Below, piece by piece: positions 16,883-26,332 of a DNA stretch of 64,000 nucleotides. Every line of letters starts with the position of its first letter. Positions within the stretch are counted from its first letter, which is position 1. A program made the translations under genes and the position numbers. Source of the DNA: an uncultured Muribaculaceae bacterium (GTDB lineage: Bacteria; Bacteroidota; Bacteroidia; Bacteroidales; Muribaculaceae); contig CAJUCW010000001.1 of the NCBI GenBank assembly GCA_910585275.1, positions 1-64,000 of the forward strand, written 5' to 3'. Below the pieces are notes generated by a model that saw only the letters and a program-made list of their open reading frames with translations, had not been told where the DNA came from and searched no databases.

Positions 16883-18168
16883 TTAACTTTGGCTATCGCC
16901 ACCGCAGGCTCAACGCGCGATGCCTGCCATGCCGGCACAGTGGCACTCAATATGTTAAGAATCAGGCAAAGCACAAACGCCACAAAAAAGTTTTCCCAAG
17001 TGAAAAGCATACCGAACGTAGGCTTTGCATTGATTATGTCGAGGGAATTTACCGATAGTCCGCCGGAATATTGGAAAAAAAGATTGGATGCAAACAGCAC
17101 GAACAACACGCTAAGGAGAAGTCCGATAACACCGCCGATAAAGGTGATTATCATGTTTTCACCCATCATCTGACCCAGAATGGAACTTTTTTTAGCTCCG
17201 AAAGCGCGACGCACACCGATTTCCGACACCCTGTGGCGCAGACGACTTCTGGTCATGCTGCTCAGGTTGATGGCGGGGAGAAGTATCAGAATGGCATAGA
17301 TAATCAGCCTCCCCCTTCTTGACGATTCCACATCGGGAGAATTATTGCTGCCATAACCGCCGTCGGATATTATTTCGGCACTATACGGCTGCTCATGATA
17401 CACCAGTTCCGCACCTTCTTTCGCCACTTCGTTTCCCATTGTGGCATAGCGGCTTTTTACTTCGTTTTGCAACTCTTCGAAAGTAACTCCGGCTTTCATT
17501 AGCAACGCCACCTGCGTATTGCCGAAATATTTGTAATTGCCGCTGTTACCGATTTCCGGAGTAAAGACAAGATAGAAATTGGCGAAAGTAGTGTTAAGCA
17601 ACGGTGAAACATCCTCCACAACGCCTGCCACGACATACGGCATGGCATCCACGAGCACTTCACGCCCCGTTACATTCTCTTCTCCGAAAAGCGACCTTGC
17701 CAAGCTGCGCGTCAGTACAATCTTTTTCGCTCCCGCATTGCAGTCGGCTTCATCGAAAGGTTTTCCGTCAAGAAACCTAAAATCATAAATTTTCCAAAAA
17801 TTCCAGTCAACCCATTTGGGCAAAACCGTAAAAGTATCTCCTCCCTTCACGTTTATATCCGCATTATCAGCCCATTGCGACATATAGGAAGCGGTCTCCA
17901 CGGATTTGAGGTTGCCGTAAATCTGTTTTATGGTTTCATAATGGGCAGCTCCTGAACTATCGCCCCAGTTACCACCTGTGAGATGGATATTCTGCCCGAT
18001 ATAAATAGATTTCCTGTTGGATTCAGGAGCCACCTCCACCGTCATAATCTGGTTAGTCATAAACAAAGCCATAACCAGAAACATGGAAAGGGCCGTTCCG
18101 CTGATTGAGACCCACGTCATCATCCTCTGGTGACGCATCTCATATATTATCTGTCGTAAATAATTCAT
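16879..18168 (-). CDS. FtsX/MacB-type ABC permease, type A, pair 1
   Basis: 429 residues, type A, first permease after the ATPase gene. Start MNYLRQIIYEMRHQRMMTWV; the coupling motif SSMTRSRLRHRVSEIGVRRA is the same as in pair 2. A 217-base repeat-rich spacer separates it from the ATPase gene. That gap is large for an operon, so an internal promoter or a partial terminator for the permease genes is possible; I see no good TAnnTTTG box there. Confidence 0.9.
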   Translation of the reverse strand: MNYLRQIIYEMRHQRMMTWVSISGTALSMFLVMALFMTNQIMTVEVAPESNRKSIYIGQNIHLTGGNWGDSSGAAHYETIKQIYGNLKSVETASYMSQWADNADINVKGGDTFTVLPKWVDWNFWKIYDFRFLDGKPFDEADCNAGAKKIVLTRSLARSLFGEENVTGREVLVDAMPYVVAGVVEDVSPLLNTTFANFYLVFTPEIGNSGNYKYFGNTQVALLMKAGVTFEELQNEVKSRYATMGNEVAKEGAELVYHEQPYSAEIISDGGYGSNNSPDVESSRRGRLIIYAILILLPAINLSSMTRSRLRHRVSEIGVRRAFGAKKSSILGQMMGENMIITFIGGVIGLLLSVLFVLFASNLFFQYSGGLSVNSLDIINAKPTFGMLFTWENFFVAFVLCLILNILSATVPAWQASRVEPAVAIAKVK

Positions 18169-18177
18169 TTAGTCGTT

Positions 18178-18385
18178 AGAAGTTGAAAGTTTAAGGTTGA
18201 AAGTTTAGAGTTTAGATAAATGTTTTTTCTTTTGATTTAGCGAACTCTATTATCAAAACTTTAAACACTAAATGTCACTATACATTAGACATTGCAATCA
18301 CAATTACTAATCACTTATTACCAATTGCTTATTGCTAATCACAATTACTAATCACAATTACTAATTACTAATTGCTAATTGCTAA
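18178..18385. repeat. Short-word repeat spacer between ATPase and permease genes
   Basis: AT-rich spacer made of near-repeated words. One end (18178-18275) uses AAGTTTAAGGTTGAAAGTTTAG-like words that partly complement ACTTTAAACACTAAAT further on. The other end (18296-18385) is a run of CAATTACTAATCA and AATTGCTAATT words that ends exactly at the stop codon of the ATPase gene. Confidence 0.7.
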
Positions 18386-19060
18386 TTATTCTACCTGTCG
18401 GCCGTCAAAGAAGCGGATAATACGGTCGGTCATGCGAGCCTGGCTCTCGTTGTGGGTAACCATCACGATGGTGCGGCCGTCTTCCTTGTTGAGCCGGTGA
18501 AGGATGTCCATAACCTCCTGACCCATCTTTGAATCAAGGTTACCGGTGGGTTCGTCGGCAAGCACTATCTGCGGGTCGCCGATAATGGCGCGGGCTATAG
18601 CCACCCTCTGGCATTGACCTCCCGACAGCTGTCCGGGGAAATGGCGCATCCTGTGGCTCAGTCCGAGCCTCGTGAGCACTTCAGCCACCTTTTCATGACG
18701 TTCTTTAGAACTGATACCGTCGCGATAGGCAAGCGGAAGAGCTACATTGTCGGCAACGTTGAGCGACGGGATAAGATGGAAACTCTGGAACACAAAACCG
18801 ATGTTGCGGTTGCGAAAATGGGAAAGCTGCGCATCGTTCATCTTTCCGGTGGCATCGTCCATGATTGTCACCGTTCCGCCGCTGGGCACGTCGAGGAGAC
18901 CTATGATGTTAAGGAGAGTTGACTTTCCGCATCCCGAAGGACCCATGATGCTTACAAACTCCCCTTTCTGAATCTCAAGGTTTACATTTTCGAGAGCGAG
19001 GGTTTCTACTTCTTTTGTGCGATAAACTTTATTTACATCTTTTAATGTAATGATTGCCAT
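18386..19060 (-). CDS. ABC transporter ATP-binding protein (MacB/LolD type)
   Basis: The 224-residue ATPase of the efflux system and the only ATPase in the operon. All motifs are intact: Walker A GPSGCGKST (about 39-47), Q-loop within FVFQSFHLIPSL, signature LSGGQCQRVAIARA, Walker B IVLADEPTGNLDS and switch histidine in MVTHN. It follows the membrane-fusion gene by 19 bases. A single ATPase facing six permeases means the pairs must either compete for it or form mixed complexes. Confidence 0.95.
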   Translation of the reverse strand: MAIITLKDVNKVYRTKEVETLALENVNLEIQKGEFVSIMGPSGCGKSTLLNIIGLLDVPSGGTVTIMDDATGKMNDAQLSHFRNRNIGFVFQSFHLIPSLNVADNVALPLAYRDGISSKERHEKVAEVLTRLGLSHRMRHFPGQLSGGQCQRVAIARAIIGDPQIVLADEPTGNLDSKMGQEVMDILHRLNKEDGRTIVMVTHNESQARMTDRIIRFFDGRQVE

Positions 19061-19079
19061 GATTCTAAAAATTTGATTG

Positions 19080-20333
19080 TTATTTTAATGAAATTGTTTT
19101 TTTGTTTTTATAGGATGCCATGTCGCTGACCACGACCTCTTCGCCCGCCTGGATGCCGCTCTTCACTTCGACGAAATCGAAATTGCTGTCGCCGAGTGTA
19201 ACGGCACGGCGTTCAAGTTTTCCGGGTGCAGTCTTGACGAAAAGCATATATGAGCCGGGACCTTGGAAATAGGATCCGTTCGGAATCCTTATCACGCCGT
19301 CGTGGATGTCATAGACCACGTTGAGTTCCGTACGCAGACCGGAGCGAAGAATCTTGTCGGCATCATTGTCGAGAAGCACCGTAAATTCCACCATGCCGTT
19401 GTGGCTCTGCGGCGAAATGTTGCTGATGTGTCCTTTTACCATGTTGCGGTTAATTCTGACGTTTACTGCCGACCCGATGGAAAGCTTTCCGGAATTGCTT
19501 TCCGGAATCTCCCCGTTGATTTTAAAGTGTGAAAGATCGGACACCACCGCCAGTTTCTCTCCGGCGGCAATGCTCGTGCCGAGACTTTTATTAAGATAAG
19601 TCACAGTGCCTTGACGCGGGGCCTTGATGCGGGCATCGTCGAGAGTGCGTTGCATAGCTTCAAGATTTCGCACGGAAATCGTGCCTTCAAGCTGCTTGCT
19701 GCGGAATGAAGCGGCATGCGACTTCTTCTCGTTCACGAGTTGCATTTTAAGCTGCTCGAGTTCGAGGAGCCCGGTTTCGTATGCAAGCTGAGCCTCGCGG
19801 ATGCGGTCGCCCGTTCCGCTACCGATGCTGTCAAGACGGCGTTCGTTTGCCACTTCCGCTTTAAGATGGCTCACAGCCATCTCCTTAGCCTTTATACGCA
19901 TCTCAAGGTCGGTGATGAAAGTGGCATTGTTCAGGGCTGCCTGTTCTATCTCGTTGCGCTTCATGCTCACCTCGTCGCTCATGCGCTGATACTCGGTTTC
20001 GGTTGACTGCAAGTCGAGTTTCAAGAGAGACTGGCCCGCCTCCACGCAGTCGCCCTCATTGCAATAGACCTCCATGATTTTGGTGCCGACGGGCGAAACG
20101 ATAGCTTGCTCGTAGAGCGGCACGATTTTTCCCGAAGCCGACACACTGCTTTCGATTGTGCCGCGCTCCGCCGCACTGATGGTGAGCTCCTTCTCGTTGA
20201 CCTTCTCGCCAAGCATGAGAATCACCACCGCCACAATAACAGCGATAGCTAAAAACACCCCCACCACTTTCATGCGGTTTTTCATACTTTCGCGTCTGCG
20301 TTCTTCTTTTGGAATTTCTCTATCCATTTCCAA
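19080..20333 (-). CDS. HlyD/MacA-family periplasmic adaptor (membrane fusion protein)
   Basis: First gene of the efflux operon; it links the inner membrane permeases to TolC. Short cytoplasmic N-terminus rich in charge (PKEERRRES), one helix (about 22-41), a lipoyl-like half with IVPLYEQAIVSPVGTKI, a long alpha-helical hairpin (about 115-215), the second lipoyl half (RIKAPRQGTVTYLNKSLGTS) and a beta-barrel domain. At 417 residues it has the usual size for MacA-type adaptors. The start is 65 bases from a -24/-12 sigma-54 promoter. Confidence 0.9.
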   Translation of the reverse strand: MEMDREIPKEERRRESMKNRMKVVGVFLAIAVIVAVVILMLGEKVNEKELTISAAERGTIESSVSASGKIVPLYEQAIVSPVGTKIMEVYCNEGDCVEAGQSLLKLDLQSTETEYQRMSDEVSMKRNEIEQAALNNATFITDLEMRIKAKEMAVSHLKAEVANERRLDSIGSGTGDRIREAQLAYETGLLELEQLKMQLVNEKKSHAASFRSKQLEGTISVRNLEAMQRTLDDARIKAPRQGTVTYLNKSLGTSIAAGEKLAVVSDLSHFKINGEIPESNSGKLSIGSAVNVRINRNMVKGHISNISPQSHNGMVEFTVLLDNDADKILRSGLRTELNVVYDIHDGVIRIPNGSYFQGPGSYMLFVKTAPGKLERRAVTLGDSNFDFVEVKSGIQAGEEVVVSDMASYKNKKTISLK

Positions 20334-20397
20334 TATTTGACATTTAATTTATTTTTCTTCGAATCCACCCGAAACCGGGCGAGACACCAAACAGACT

Positions 20398-20413
20398 TAC
20401 AATATCCGTGCCA
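20398..20413 (-). promoter_or_regulatory. Sigma-54 (RpoN) promoter for the efflux operon
   Basis: On the minus strand the sequence reads TGGCACGGATATTGTA, matching the -24/-12 consensus TGGCACRnnnnTTGCW at every constrained position except the C of the -12 box (T here). The GG and TG dinucleotides have the required spacing. It is 65 bases before the first gene of an operon whose penultimate gene encodes a sigma-54 activator. A repeated CGGACA word about 50-70 bases upstream (20460-20486) might be part of an activator site, but that is weak. Confidence 0.75.
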
Positions 20414-20592
20414 AAAACATCATTTATTTGATTATAAAATATTTACCTTTAAACCCAACTGTCCGATTCCGTACGCTTGTCCGCATCTACCGACCAAAAT
20501 ATTACAACATGCCATCCACCGGACACCATACGTTTTCAAAAGTTTTGCAGTTTTCAATTTCTTTTACTAATTTCACGCAAAAATCATACATC

Positions 20593-21558
20593 ATGAACTC
20601 AAATCCGATTTATCCCCCTTTCACCATAGGCATCGACCTCGGCGGCACCAATACCGCTTTTGCCGTGGTTGACTCCGTCGGCCACATACTTGCCAAAGAC
20701 TCCATCCCGACACGCACGCCATCTGTTGAACACTGGGCAGACACGCTCGCTTCAAGAATCTCGATGATGATTTCCAACCTCGACCTTGACGGACACGTGG
20801 AAGGAATCGGAATCGGGGCGCCGTGCGCCAATGCCATAACCGGATGTATCGAAGCTGCCACCAACCTTCCCTGGCCATCGCCCATACCGCTCGTCAACAT
20901 GATGGAAAGCCGCCTCGGGCTCCGCACAGTCATCAGCAATGACGCCAACGCCGCTGCCATAGGCGAAATGACCTACGGGGCAGCCGCCGGACTGAAGAAT
21001 TTCATAGTCCTCACACTCGGCACGAGCGTAGGTGGTGGAATCGTTTGCGACGGACATCTTCTTTCAGGCACAAGAGGGTTTGCCGGAGAACTCGGCCACG
21101 TCACATTCCCCTTCGCCTCCGACAGGGAATGCAGTTGCGGACGGAAAGGATGTCTGCACACGGTGGCGTCAGCCGAAGGAATAACAATGACCGCAAAGAA
21201 GATGCTTTCTGAATCAGACGCCCCATCCGAATTACGCGAAATTCCGGTCGAAGAGCTGACCCCGAAGAAAGTGACACAAGCCGCCAACAACGGCGACCGC
21301 CTTGCGAAACATATATATGACTTCACCGGACATTGCCTTGGGAAAGCCGCTGCCGAGTTTGCCGCCGTCACCGACCCGGAGGCCATAATCCTTTTCGGAG
21401 GGGTAGCGAAAGCCGGCGACCTTTTGCTCAAGCCGATGAGGGAAGCTTTTATGGCAAACGCTCTTTTCCTTTATAAAGACAGGGTGAGGTTCCTGCTTTC
21501 AAAACTCGACGACGCGGATGCCGCCATCTTGGGAGCGGCATCGTTACCTTATCTCTGA
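20593..21558 (+). CDS. ROK-family sugar kinase (glucokinase-like)
   Basis: Cytoplasmic kinase, probably for glucose or an N-acetylated hexose. The ATP site is IGIDLGGTNTAFAVVD, the catalytic region VISNDANAAAIGE supplies the general-base Asp, and GELGHVTFPF plus the zinc-binding CSCGRKGC motif mark the ROK family (the usual Glu after the last Cys is replaced by LHT). The frame is open upstream to 20428, but the start at 20593 gives the normal 321 residues and leaves room for the divergent sigma-54 promoter. It is followed 22 bases later by the fucosidase gene and then cutC, all co-directional. Confidence 0.85.
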   Translation: MNSNPIYPPFTIGIDLGGTNTAFAVVDSVGHILAKDSIPTRTPSVEHWADTLASRISMMISNLDLDGHVEGIGIGAPCANAITGCIEAATNLPWPSPIPLVNMMESRLGLRTVISNDANAAAIGEMTYGAAAGLKNFIVLTLGTSVGGGIVCDGHLLSGTRGFAGELGHVTFPFASDRECSCGRKGCLHTVASAEGITMTAKKMLSESDAPSELREIPVEELTPKKVTQAANNGDRLAKHIYDFTGHCLGKAAAEFAAVTDPEAIILFGGVAKAGDLLLKPMREAFMANALFLYKDRVRFLLSKLDDADAAILGAASLPYL

Positions 21559-21580
21559 CAAATCTCTACATTACCGACTC

Positions 21581-22891
21581 ATGAAATTCATCGATATAAT
21601 AAAATCCGGACTGTTTTCACTCCTCCCGCTTTGCACCTTCGGCAGCAATGCCGCCGACTACGTTCCCACGCCCGAAGTGCTGGAATCGAGACGGCAGTTT
21701 GCCGACGACCGTTTCGGCATTTTCCTGCATTGGGGCATCTACAGCATGTTCGGGCAGGGGGAATGGTATCTCAACTACGGCCCTAAGGCGGAAGAGTATA
21801 TGAAAGCCGCCAACGGTTTCTATCCCGCAGATTTCAATGCCGCGGAGTGGGTGGCGGCCATCAAAGATGCCGGTGCCAAATATATCTGCATCACCACCCG
21901 GCACCACGATGGGTTCTCGATGTTCGACACCGCCGAAAACGACTATAATATCGTTGACGGCACCCCCTTCAAACGCGATATATTGAAAGAACTCTCTGAA
22001 GAATGCCGTAAACAAGGCATCGCCCTCCATCTCTATTATTCGCATCTCGACTGGGTGAGGGATGACTATCCGCAAGGGAGGACCGGACACGACACGGGGC
22101 GCGACGCTTCTAAAGCCGACTGGGATTCATATTATGGTTTTATGAACCGCCAACTCACCGAACTGCTTACCAACTACGGACCGATAAGGGCTATATGGTT
22201 CGACGGATGGTGGGACCATGATGAAGACAAGACACCTTTCGACTGGCATCTGCCGGAACAGTATGAAATGATCCACCGCCTCCAGCCGGCGTGCATGGTA
22301 GCCAACAACCACCACCAGTCGCCGTTCGAGGGAGAGGACATTCAGATTTTCGAGCGAGACCTTCCAGGAGAAAACACCGCCGGCCTTTCCGGTCAGGAGG
22401 TGAGCCGACTCCCTCTTGAAACATGCAACACGATGAACGGGATGTGGGGCTACAAAATAATGGACCAGAATTACAAGGATGCCCGCACATTGATTCGCTA
22501 TCTCGTGAAAGCTGCCGGCATGGGCGCCAACCTTCTCCTGAACATAGGTCCGCAACCGAGCGGTGCGTTGCCCGCCACGGCACTTTCCAGACTGAAGGAT
22601 ATGGGAGAATGGCTTCGAGCAAACGGAGAAACAATCTATGCCACCGAAGCAGGGCCATTCCCCGCCCAGTCCTGGGGAACATCGACAAGAAAGGGCAACA
22701 AGCTGTTTCTGCATGTCATGACACCTGAAACAAATGCCATATTGATTCCGGAAGGAGTGAATATCAGGAAAGCCAAGACTTTCGAATCAGGGAAACCTGT
22801 AAAAATTAGCCGTGCAGGCAAAAACACGGTTGTCCATCTCGATTCAATTCCCGATGCAACGGATTTCATAATCGAATGCGAAACATACTGA
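21581..22891 (+). CDS. Alpha-L-fucosidase, glycoside hydrolase family 29
   Basis: Exported exoglycosidase that removes alpha-fucose from host or plant glycans. Signal peptide MKFIDIIKSGLFSLLP.., cleavage near SNA-ADY. The GH29 barrel is evident: RFGIFLHWGIYS, YICITTRHHDGFSMF, LHLYYSHLDW, and the nucleophile in IWFDGWWDHDE (Asp208). The Glu acid/base varies in this family and cannot be picked out by eye. The 436 residues cover the catalytic barrel plus a short beta domain, as in Bacteroidetes members. The frame is open upstream into the kinase gene, but the signal peptide fixes the start. Confidence 0.9.
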   Translation: MKFIDIIKSGLFSLLPLCTFGSNAADYVPTPEVLESRRQFADDRFGIFLHWGIYSMFGQGEWYLNYGPKAEEYMKAANGFYPADFNAAEWVAAIKDAGAKYICITTRHHDGFSMFDTAENDYNIVDGTPFKRDILKELSEECRKQGIALHLYYSHLDWVRDDYPQGRTGHDTGRDASKADWDSYYGFMNRQLTELLTNYGPIRAIWFDGWWDHDEDKTPFDWHLPEQYEMIHRLQPACMVANNHHQSPFEGEDIQIFERDLPGENTAGLSGQEVSRLPLETCNTMNGMWGYKIMDQNYKDARTLIRYLVKAAGMGANLLLNIGPQPSGALPATALSRLKDMGEWLRANGETIYATEAGPFPAQSWGTSTRKGNKLFLHVMTPETNAILIPEGVNIRKAKTFESGKPVKISRAGKNTVVHLDSIPDATDFIIECETY

Positions 22892-22906
22892 AACGAATCT
22901 TATAAA

Positions 22907-23674
22907 ATGGAGAATATAGAACTTGAAATATGTTGCGGCGACCTTGCGAGCGTCTGGGCAGCGAAAGAGGGAGGGGCCAAAAGAATCGAACTTTGCTCCG
23001 GACTTTCGGAAGGAGGTCTGACCCCTTCCATAGGGTTGATAAAAGAAGCGGTCAATTCCGGCATTCCTAAAATTAACGTGCTTATACGTCCACGCACAGG
23101 CGATTTCCTCTATTCCGACAATGAAATCGCACTCATGGAATCAGACATTGCCGCCGCGATAGAAGCCGGGGCGACGGGAGTAGTGATAGGGGCTCTGACC
23201 CCGGACGGCGACATCGACACCGCAACGTGCAGCCGGCTCATAAATGCAGCAAGAAGAGACAACGATGCGATCAACGTGACGTTCCACAGGGCCTTCGATC
23301 TTTCACGCGACCCGGCGACAAGTCTTGAAGACGTGATTGTCCTCGGGTGCAACTGCCTTCTGACCTCCGGAATGGCACAGTCTGCCGTAAAGGGGATTAC
23401 GATGCTTAAACAACTTTCCACTCAAGCGAATGGCAGGATTACCATAATGGCAGGGGCAGGCGTAAACCCCGCAAACGCGGCAGACATCATCGCGGCCTCG
23501 GGAGTGACAGCAATACACTCCACAGCCCGCAAACCGATTCCAAGCAAAATGAAGTTCCGGCGCCTGTCTGTTTCGATGGGCACTCCCGGCACCAACGAAT
23601 ATGCACCGCTTTCCACCTCCCCTGACGTTGTGGCGGCATTGCTTAAGTTAGTATTTAAAAGGTTTAAGGTTTAA
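22907..23674 (+). CDS. cutC: CutC family protein
   Basis: A TIM-barrel protein of the CutC family, historically linked to copper tolerance although its biochemical role is unsettled. Family motifs are ELEICCGDL, GGAKRIELCSGLSEGGLTPS, INVLIRPRTGDF and MAGAGVN. At 255 residues the length is typical. Its last codons (KRFKV, stop) are made of the same AAGGTTTAA-like words as the repeat spacer that follows, so the repeat has invaded or replaced the end of the gene. Confidence 0.9.
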   Translation: MENIELEICCGDLASVWAAKEGGAKRIELCSGLSEGGLTPSIGLIKEAVNSGIPKINVLIRPRTGDFLYSDNEIALMESDIAAAIEAGATGVVIGALTPDGDIDTATCSRLINAARRDNDAINVTFHRAFDLSRDPATSLEDVIVLGCNCLLTSGMAQSAVKGITMLKQLSTQANGRITIMAGAGVNPANAADIIAASGVTAIHSTARKPIPSKMKFRRLSVSMGTPGTNEYAPLSTSPDVVAALLKLVFKRFKV

Positions 23675-23768
23675 AGTTTAAGGTTTAGATAATAGAGTTT
23701 GCTTAAGTCAAAATAAAACACACTTATCTAAACCCTAAACCATAAACTTTAACCCTAAACATTAAACC
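23655..23768. repeat. Short-word inverted repeat spacer after cutC
   Basis: AAGGTTTAAGGTTTAAAGTTTAAGG-type words on the left (23655-23692) face TTATCTAAACCCTAAACCATAAACTTTAACCC-type words on the right (23723-23768), giving a long imperfect hairpin. The cutC stop codon lies inside the left arm. Confidence 0.7.
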
Positions 23769-23781
23769 TCCAGAAAACATC

Positions 23782-26319
23782 ATGAAGAGAATCATATTCA
23801 CCATATTACTCATGTCTTATGCTATCGCAGGGTTTGCACTGTCAAAGCGTGAGGCCAAAGATTTCCTTTATTCCACGATGTCTCTGCCCGACAGCGCAGA
23901 TTATTCCGTGAAGTTCTACGAAGAGAATATCGATGCATCGTTCAAGGCAAGGGAAGAAATGCCTTGGGGAAAGACCGTACCCGACAGGGAATTCCTGCAT
24001 TTCGTGATTCCCGTCAGAGTCAACAACGAAAGCCTCGACATGTCGCGCAAGGCATTCTACGAAGAATTAAAACCACGTGTTAAAGGACTTTCGATGAAAG
24101 ATGCCATCCTCGAGGTCAACCATTGGTGTCATGAAAAGGTGACTTACCGCCCTTCGGACGCCCGCACATCCTCGCCACTTTCTTCCGTGAGCCAGGCCAT
24201 AGGGAGATGTGGAGAAGAATCCACATTCACGGTTGCTGCACTTCGCTCGGTAGGCATTCCGGCAAGGCAGATCTATACACCCCGCTGGGCCCACACCGAC
24301 GACAACCACGCATGGGTGGAAGCCTGGGCCGACGGACAATGGTATTTCTTAGGGGCATGCGAGCCGGAACCGGTGCTTAACCTGGCATGGTTCAACGACC
24401 CGGCCTCGCGTGGATTGCTTATGAACACGAACGTGGCGGGCGACTATAAAGGCCCCGAAGAAGTGCTCTTCCGAGAACCGCTGACCACCCGCATCAACGT
24501 GACAGAGAATTACGCACCCGTCGGCTTGCTCAATGTAAAAATCGTGGGCAAGGACGGCAAACCGGCCTCCGGAGCTAAGGTAAATTTCTGCATATATAAT
24601 TATTCGGAATATTACCCCGCCGCAACAAAGACAACAGGGAAAGACGGAACTGCTTCCTTGAAAGCGGGTCTCGGCGACATGCTCGTATGGGCAACCGACG
24701 GCAAGAATTTCGGATTCGCAAAAGGTCGCCCCGGTCAACCGACGCCCATGACCGTGACGTTGGATAAAGACGGGATTTGGACCGGTACCTCAGAATTCGA
24801 TATAATCCCTCCTGTTTCCGGGTCTTCAACCCCTTCGGTAAGCGACGCACAACGTAACCTCAACAATATCCTCACACACCGGGAGGACTCAATCAGAAAT
24901 GCGTATGTCGCAACGTTCGCAACTGAAAAAAGCGCTGCCGAAGTCGCCAAAAGATTAAATCTCGATGTCGCCAAACTGACCAAAGTTCTTGTAGAATCAC
25001 GAGGAAACCACAACAACATTATTACTTACCTGACATTCCTCTCACCCCGCGACCGCGAAACCGCCTTAAACCTTCTTCTGAACGTTTCGGAAAAAGACAG
25101 GCGAGACATCGACATGAAGACAGTGTCAGACCACGTCGCCAATGCGGTTGCTCAAGATGCAGTCAAACAAAAAATCACTCCTGACAATTATAACCGATAT
25201 ATCCTTTCGCCAAGAATAGAAAACGAATTCATCCGACCCTGGAGGTCGGAGATTGCCCAATCCGAAGAAATCAAAAAAATCGGCAACAACCCTTACAAAC
25301 TTGCGGAATGGATTGAAGCCAATATCTCTCCCGCCGACAATGAAAACCCTCTTAAACTCAGAATGAGCCCCGGAGCAGTCCTAAGAGAAAGAAAGGCCGA
25401 CAAAGTATCAAGAGACATTTTCTTCGTGGCGGCGGCACGCACGCTCGGAATTCCGGCAAGAATCGACCCTGTCACAGCCAACACGGAATTTCTTGACGGA
25501 AACGGAAAGTGGCAAAAAGTGACATTCAAAGGAAACGACGAAGTAAAGAAGGAAACGACGGCTCCAAAAGGCACGTTGCAGCTTACGTTCGAACCGAAAG
25601 GACACATCGTTGACCCTAAGTATTATTCACAATTCTCAATCTCCAAAATTTCGGACGGCATGCCGCGCCAACTCGAATTCGAAGAAGATGGCACCATCTC
25701 CTCCATTTTTGCATCGCCCGTAGAACTTGAAGCTGGGCAATACCTTCTGACTTCAGGACAACGACTCGCCAACGGCGGGGTGCTTGCCAGAAGCGAAGTC
25801 TTCACGATTGCTCCCGGAGAGAATCTCAAGAAGAAACTCGTAATCCGAAACGACGAGAGCAAAATTTCCGTTATAGGTTCGCTCAACGCCGAAAACATAT
25901 ACCACGATATCGCACTCGATGCCGACAAAAGCCTCCTGTCAACCACAGGACGCGGATATTACATCTTAGGACTGATTTCTCCGAACCATGAACCTTCCAC
26001 CCACGCCCTCAACGACATCTCCGCAGTTAAGAAACAACTTGAAGATTCGGGTCTTAAGATAATGCTGCTTTTCGATAACGCCAGTTCGGAATCAAGGTTC
26101 AATAAGTCGGCCTTCACATCCCTGCCCGACAACGTAGTGTTTGGCATAGACAACGGCTCGACAAGCAGAAAAGAGATTCTCGAATCGCTGCATATCAAGG
26201 ATGCGGTGAACCCCGTTTTCGTAATAGCCGATACCTTCAACCGCGTGGTGTGGGTATCAACCGGCTACACAATCGGAATCGGCGACCAGCTCCTCAACGT
26301 CATCTCGCGCATAAAATAA
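23782..26319 (+). CDS. Secreted transglutaminase-like domain protein
   Basis: 845 residues with a signal peptide (MKRIIFTILLMSYAIAGFA). A transglutaminase/protease-like core spans about residues 95-200: Cys143 in GRCGEES, His176 in NHAWVEAW, and an acidic third residue probably in CEPEP, where Asp-Pro is more usual. An Ig/carboxypeptidase-regulatory-like module follows (about 245-320). A second, degenerate core (about 525-600) has the pattern AARTLGIPARID but lacks the Cys and His. The C-terminal part resembles a thioredoxin-like fold without an obvious CxxC. Such proteins are common in Bacteroidetes; substrates are not known to me. It stands alone, between a repeat spacer and a strong terminator. 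Confidence 0.75.
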   Translation: MKRIIFTILLMSYAIAGFALSKREAKDFLYSTMSLPDSADYSVKFYEENIDASFKAREEMPWGKTVPDREFLHFVIPVRVNNESLDMSRKAFYEELKPRVKGLSMKDAILEVNHWCHEKVTYRPSDARTSSPLSSVSQAIGRCGEESTFTVAALRSVGIPARQIYTPRWAHTDDNHAWVEAWADGQWYFLGACEPEPVLNLAWFNDPASRGLLMNTNVAGDYKGPEEVLFREPLTTRINVTENYAPVGLLNVKIVGKDGKPASGAKVNFCIYNYSEYYPAATKTTGKDGTASLKAGLGDMLVWATDGKNFGFAKGRPGQPTPMTVTLDKDGIWTGTSEFDIIPPVSGSSTPSVSDAQRNLNNILTHREDSIRNAYVATFATEKSAAEVAKRLNLDVAKLTKVLVESRGNHNNIITYLTFLSPRDRETALNLLLNVSEKDRRDIDMKTVSDHVANAVAQDAVKQKITPDNYNRYILSPRIENEFIRPWRSEIAQSEEIKKIGNNPYKLAEWIEANISPADNENPLKLRMSPGAVLRERKADKVSRDIFFVAAARTLGIPARIDPVTANTEFLDGNGKWQKVTFKGNDEVKKETTAPKGTLQLTFEPKGHIVDPKYYSQFSISKISDGMPRQLEFEEDGTISSIFASPVELEAGQYLLTSGQRLANGGVLARSEVFTIAPGENLKKKLVIRNDESKISVIGSLNAENIYHDIALDADKSLLSTTGRGYYILGLISPNHEPSTHALNDISAVKKQLEDSGLKIMLLFDNASSESRFNKSAFTSLPDNVVFGIDNGSTSRKEILESLHIKDAVNPVFVIADTFNRVVWVSTGYTIGIGDQLLNVISRIK

Positions 26320-26332
26320 AACCGACGGTCAA

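Noticed and set aside
19263..20006. Plus-strand frames inside the adaptor gene
   Set aside because: Antisense shadows of a clear HlyD/MacA-type protein.
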